Shown one piece after another: positions 61,171 to 64,000 of a stretch of DNA of 64,000 nucleotides. Source of the DNA: Streptomyces sp. NBC_00287 (GTDB lineage Bacteria > Actinomycetota > Actinomycetes > Streptomycetales > Streptomycetaceae); contig NZ_CP108053.1 of the NCBI RefSeq assembly GCF_036173105.1, positions 4,774,001 to 4,838,000 of the forward strand. The letters are read 5' to 3'. The stretch's first letter is position 1; every line of letters begins with the position of its first letter. Made by a program: the position numbers and the translations under genes. The notes under the pieces are model-generated. The model was not told the DNA's origin. It ran no database searches and worked only from the letters and a program-made list of their open reading frames with translations.

Positions 61171-62469
61171 ATGGGGCGGCGTACGGCATGGTGGCGTGCG
61201 GTGTGCCGCGTGGCCGTGGTGGGGGCGGTGCTGTGCGGAACCGGAGCCGGGGCCGGCGGGTCCGCGGTTGCGGCGGGGACGCCGACGCCTTATGCCTTCT
61301 CGCCGGACGCCACCACCGTCCCGGGCGTCGGGAGCACCGCGGACGCCGTACGGCTTGAATCCGGTCGGACGTACCGGAGCTCCCTCCCGGTGAGCGAAGA
61401 CGTCTACTACCGCCTCGAGCTCGACGCCACCTCCAGCGCGTACGTCTCCGCCACCGCGGTCCCCCCGGCGGACGCCGTCGTCTCCGCCTCCGACGGGATC
61501 CGGGTGTCGGTGCAGGATGCCGACAGCCGCTCCTGCAACTCCGAGACGGAGAACTTCGGCGGCGGCAGCAGCGCACGTCCGATCACTGCCGTGGCGATGC
61601 GGGAGCGGTCCGCGACGCGTACGCGGTGCGGGGAGGCGGGCACGTACTACGTGGTCGTCGAGCGGGTGGGCACGACGACCGCCGACGATGTCGACTGGGA
61701 CCTGGAACTCGCCACGTTCTCGGAGCCCCCGCTGGCGGAGGCCGCACCCAGTAGTGCCCCCGAGGCCTGGGACTCAGCCTCTCCCACGCCGCAGACGGGC
61801 GAGGCGGTACGGCGGTCCGGTGGCGCGGGGTTCGCCTCGGCCGTCTCCGTGGGGCAGGGCGTCTGGCGCTCGGATATCTCACCCGGCCAGACCGTCTTCT
61901 ACAAGGTGCCGGTCGGCTGGGGGGAGCGGCCGCACGCGTCGGCCGAGCTGGCGAGTTCGGGAGAGGGCTCCCGGGTGGTCGTGGGGGCGCTGGAGCTGTC
62001 CGTCCACAACCCTGTGCGTGCGCCTCTGGACGACGTCAGTCTCAACTACAACGGCAGCCAGCGGTCCGCCTCGCTCGATCCGTTGCCGCCGGTGGCGTAC
62101 GAGAACCGGTACGGGAGCACCGACCAGGTCAAGGGGATGCGGTTCGGGGGGTCCTACTACCTGGTCGTGCACCTGGGCGCGCAGGTGGCTGAGCGGTTCG
62201 GGGACGGGCCGTTCGTTTTGACGCTGCGGGTGCGGGTCGACGGCTCGAAGGGGGGCGGTCCGGTTTATGAGGGGCGGTTCCGGCCGCAGGATGTGTTCGC
62301 GTCGCCTGTGGGGGTGGGGGAGCCCGGTGTGGTGCCTTCCGGGGGCGGGGGCGCGGGGGACGACGACGCCTTGATGACGGTGGTCGCGGTGAGCGGCATC
62401 GGGGGTGGGACGGTGATTCTGGCCGTGCTCGGGGTGTGGACGGGCCTGGGGCGGCGGAGGGCGTCCTAG
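61171..62469 (+). CDS. secreted protein with C-terminal membrane anchor
   Basis: About 432 residues from the ATG at 61171 (GTG at 61168 is equally possible). A signal peptide (RAVCRVAVVGAVLCGTGAGAGG) is followed by two beta-rich domains of similar shape, each with a tyrosine-rich strand (VSEDVYYRLELDATSSAYVSATAV and PGQTVFYKVPVGWGERPHASAEL), a Gly/Pro linker and a final span (DALMTVVAVSGIGGGTVILAVLGVW). The family is unknown to me; a surface receptor or ligand for the neighbouring convergent kinase is possible, though unproven. Confidence 0.78.
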   Translation: MGRRTAWWRAVCRVAVVGAVLCGTGAGAGGSAVAAGTPTPYAFSPDATTVPGVGSTADAVRLESGRTYRSSLPVSEDVYYRLELDATSSAYVSATAVPPADAVVSASDGIRVSVQDADSRSCNSETENFGGGSSARPITAVAMRERSATRTRCGEAGTYYVVVERVGTTTADDVDWDLELATFSEPPLAEAAPSSAPEAWDSASPTPQTGEAVRRSGGAGFASAVSVGQGVWRSDISPGQTVFYKVPVGWGERPHASAELASSGEGSRVVVGALELSVHNPVRAPLDDVSLNYNGSQRSASLDPLPPVAYENRYGSTDQVKGMRFGGSYYLVVHLGAQVAERFGDGPFVLTLRVRVDGSKGGGPVYEGRFRPQDVFASPVGVGEPGVVPSGGGGAGDDDALMTVVAVSGIGGGTVILAVLGVWTGLGRRRAS

Positions 62470-62552
62470 CGTCCTGGCGTCGGGCCGGGGGCGCCCTCGG
62501 GTCCTGGCGTCCGAGCGTCCGAGCGTCCGGTGGAGGGCGTCCTGGCGTCCGC
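62470..62552. repeat. short degenerate repeats between convergent genes
   Basis: The 85 bases between the two convergent genes contain at least six copies of GCGTCC in GGCGTCC / GAGCGTCC contexts, with GTCCGAGC tandem twice. Slippage in a G+C-rich spacer is the simplest origin. Confidence 0.5.
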
Positions 62553-62554
62553 GT

Positions 62555-63853
62555 TCAGATACGGGCCAGGGCCCAGAATCCCGTGGCGTAGCAGGCCAGG
62601 GCGAACAGCAGCAGGGGGATCGCGACCTTCGCGGGCGGTCCGGGGCGGCGGGCGGCCATACGGGCGGCTCGGCGGCGGGCGGTGCGGTGGCCTGTCGTCG
62701 GAGTGGGAACCTCCGGGACCTGAGCGGTGTACGAAGCAGTAGAGGCAGTTTCGGAACTCCGGTGCGGAACCGGGGTGGGGGGCTGCGTGGGGTACTGCGG
62801 GACGTACGAACGGGGGCTGGACAGGACATGGGTGGGGCCGTACGGGGATTGCTCCTGTTCCTGGAGCTGATGCTGGGGTGGTGCCTGAGGTGGCGGCAGG
62901 GGGAAGCTGCCGGTGTCCGACATGCTGGGCATGGGTTTCGGCGGGGTGGCGGGTTCCACTCCCGGCGCCTGCTTGAGCGGCCCATGGGGCCCGAACCCCT
63001 CCGGCAGCGGCCCGACTTGGTCGAAGATCTCGATGACATCATCGTCAGGGCTCGGCTGCGGCAGGAGCTCGGCCGCCGAGGCGAGCGCCTTGCGGGCCCC
63101 GGTCGCCGTGCGGAACCGCGACTCGGGATCCGGCTGCAGCAGCGTCGCCACGACCTGCCACAGCGGCTCGGGAATCCCCTTGGGCGCCCCCGGCGTGCCA
63201 TGCGCCGCGAAATACTCGATGAGCGCCTTGGCATCCGGCTTGGCGCCCTCCAGCAGATACAGCGCCACCAGACCTACGGCGAACAGGTCCGCAGGGAAGT
63301 CCGGTTCCGCGCCCAGCAGTTGCTCGGGCGCGAGGTAACCAGGCGTTCCCACCACGAGGTTGGTCTCGGTCAGCCGTGGTTCGCCCAGCCGCATCGCGAT
63401 GCCGAAGTCGGAAAGACGCAGCCGCGGCCGACCCGTGCCGGTGGCTTCCAGCAGCACATTGGCAGGCTTGATGTCGCGGTGCACGACGTCCTCCGCATGC
63501 ACCGCGGCGAGCCCCGACAGGAGTTGGTCGAGCAGGGTGCAGACGAAGGGCGGCGGCAGGGGGCCGTAGTCGCCGACCAGATGGACCAGCGAACCGCCGG
63601 CGACCAGGTCCATGGTGAACAGGACCTTGTCGTCGTCGGCGGCCCAACTGGCGGGGGCGAGCACATGGGGGTGGTCGATCCGGAGAGCCTGCTCGCGCAC
63701 GAAACGCAGCAAGGAGTGCGCGTCGCTCTGCTGGAGCACCTTGGCGGCCACATACCGGCGGCGGCGGTGATCCCAGGCGCGCCATACGGCGCCCACCCCT
63801 CCGCGTCCGATCGGGTCGACCAGTTCGTACCGCCCGGCGAAGACCTCACCCAT
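62555..63853 (-). CDS. membrane Ser/Thr protein kinase (PASTA-less, Hanks type)
   Basis: 432 residues. Complete kinase: glycine loop IGRGGVGAVW, lysine in YVAAKVL, HRDIKPANV near 124, SDFGIAM near 150, GTPGYLAPEQ. A Pro/Gln/Ser-rich linker (~300-390) leads to one membrane span at the end (VAIPLLLFALACYATGFWAL), so the catalytic domain faces the cytoplasm with no exterior sensor. Targets unknown. Convergent with the secreted membrane protein. Confidence 0.93.
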   Translation of the reverse strand: MGEVFAGRYELVDPIGRGGVGAVWRAWDHRRRRYVAAKVLQQSDAHSLLRFVREQALRIDHPHVLAPASWAADDDKVLFTMDLVAGGSLVHLVGDYGPLPPPFVCTLLDQLLSGLAAVHAEDVVHRDIKPANVLLEATGTGRPRLRLSDFGIAMRLGEPRLTETNLVVGTPGYLAPEQLLGAEPDFPADLFAVGLVALYLLEGAKPDAKALIEYFAAHGTPGAPKGIPEPLWQVVATLLQPDPESRFRTATGARKALASAAELLPQPSPDDDVIEIFDQVGPLPEGFGPHGPLKQAPGVEPATPPKPMPSMSDTGSFPLPPPQAPPQHQLQEQEQSPYGPTHVLSSPRSYVPQYPTQPPTPVPHRSSETASTASYTAQVPEVPTPTTGHRTARRRAARMAARRPGPPAKVAIPLLLFALACYATGFWALARI

Positions 63854-64000
63854 GGCTGTGCGTCGCTCCTCCCCCTCCGCTTACCCCCCTTGCTTCCCCC
63901 TCGACGAGCGATACGACTCCCCCTCACGCCGTGAGATACCGCGCGCTGCGATTCCCTTCAGCCCTGAGGCGGGACCCCTCCCGCCGTAAGACGCGAACCC

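Overview
The window reads as the replication-origin region of a Streptomyces chromosome (or a very close actinobacterial relative). It is very G+C-rich, with GTG and TTG starts and GGAGG-type ribosome binding sites. It carries the conserved series rnpA-rpmH-dnaA-oriC-dnaN-gnd-recF-gyrB-gyrA, a parAB locus, and many copies of the Streptomyces-type parS sequence GTTTCACGTGAAAC. The species cannot be named from sequence alone.

Layout. 0.0-3.8 kb: accessory enzymes (acetyltransferase end, serine hydrolase, VOC/YdeI pair, RibD-like reductase). 3.8-9.0 kb: dnaB, a MATE exporter, and the rpsF-ssb-rpsR-rplI operon, with an extra group of DnaA-box-like sites before dnaB. 9.2-20 kb: cell-envelope genes (FemX-type transferase, alanine-racemase-like enzyme, GT87 transferase, class A PBP), then a PadR regulator, inositol-phosphate synthase and an MFS exporter. 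20-33 kb: a small low-GC secreted protein, the CCA-adding enzyme, DUF6049, MurJ, a MurJ-partner pseudokinase, SigM with a zinc-type anti-sigma factor, and trxB-trxA behind a SigR promoter. 33-40 kb: parB, parA, rsmG, jag, yidC, yidD, rnpA, rpmH, all leftward from oriC. 40-52.5 kb: dnaA, oriC, dnaN, gnd, recF, DUF721, gyrB, gyrA, DUF3566 and tRNA-Ile, all rightward. 52.7-64 kb: accessory genes (membrane STAND ATPase with WD40 repeats, amidohydrolase plus ferredoxin, glycosyltransferase plus UTRA regulator, secreted proteins, DLW-39, Ser/Thr kinase).

The genes form three working groups: initiation and segregation of replication (DnaA, DnaB, DnaN, gyrase, SSB, ParAB-parS, oriC); peptidoglycan synthesis and its control (FemX, racemase, PBP, MurJ, pseudokinase, SigM); and redox homeostasis (TrxBA under a SigR promoter). 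No complete phage, insertion sequence or CRISPR array was seen.

Points most worth a second look: ten exact and two one-mismatch parS sites, several inside coding sequences and several nested in longer perfect palindromes at gene ends; a DnaA-box/GC/CTA-repeat block inside oriC that resembles a basal unwinding system; a dense DnaA-box group upstream of dnaB; a MurJ-pseudokinase pair that is a single protein in mycobacteria; and an orphan long hairpin between two divergent accessory genes.
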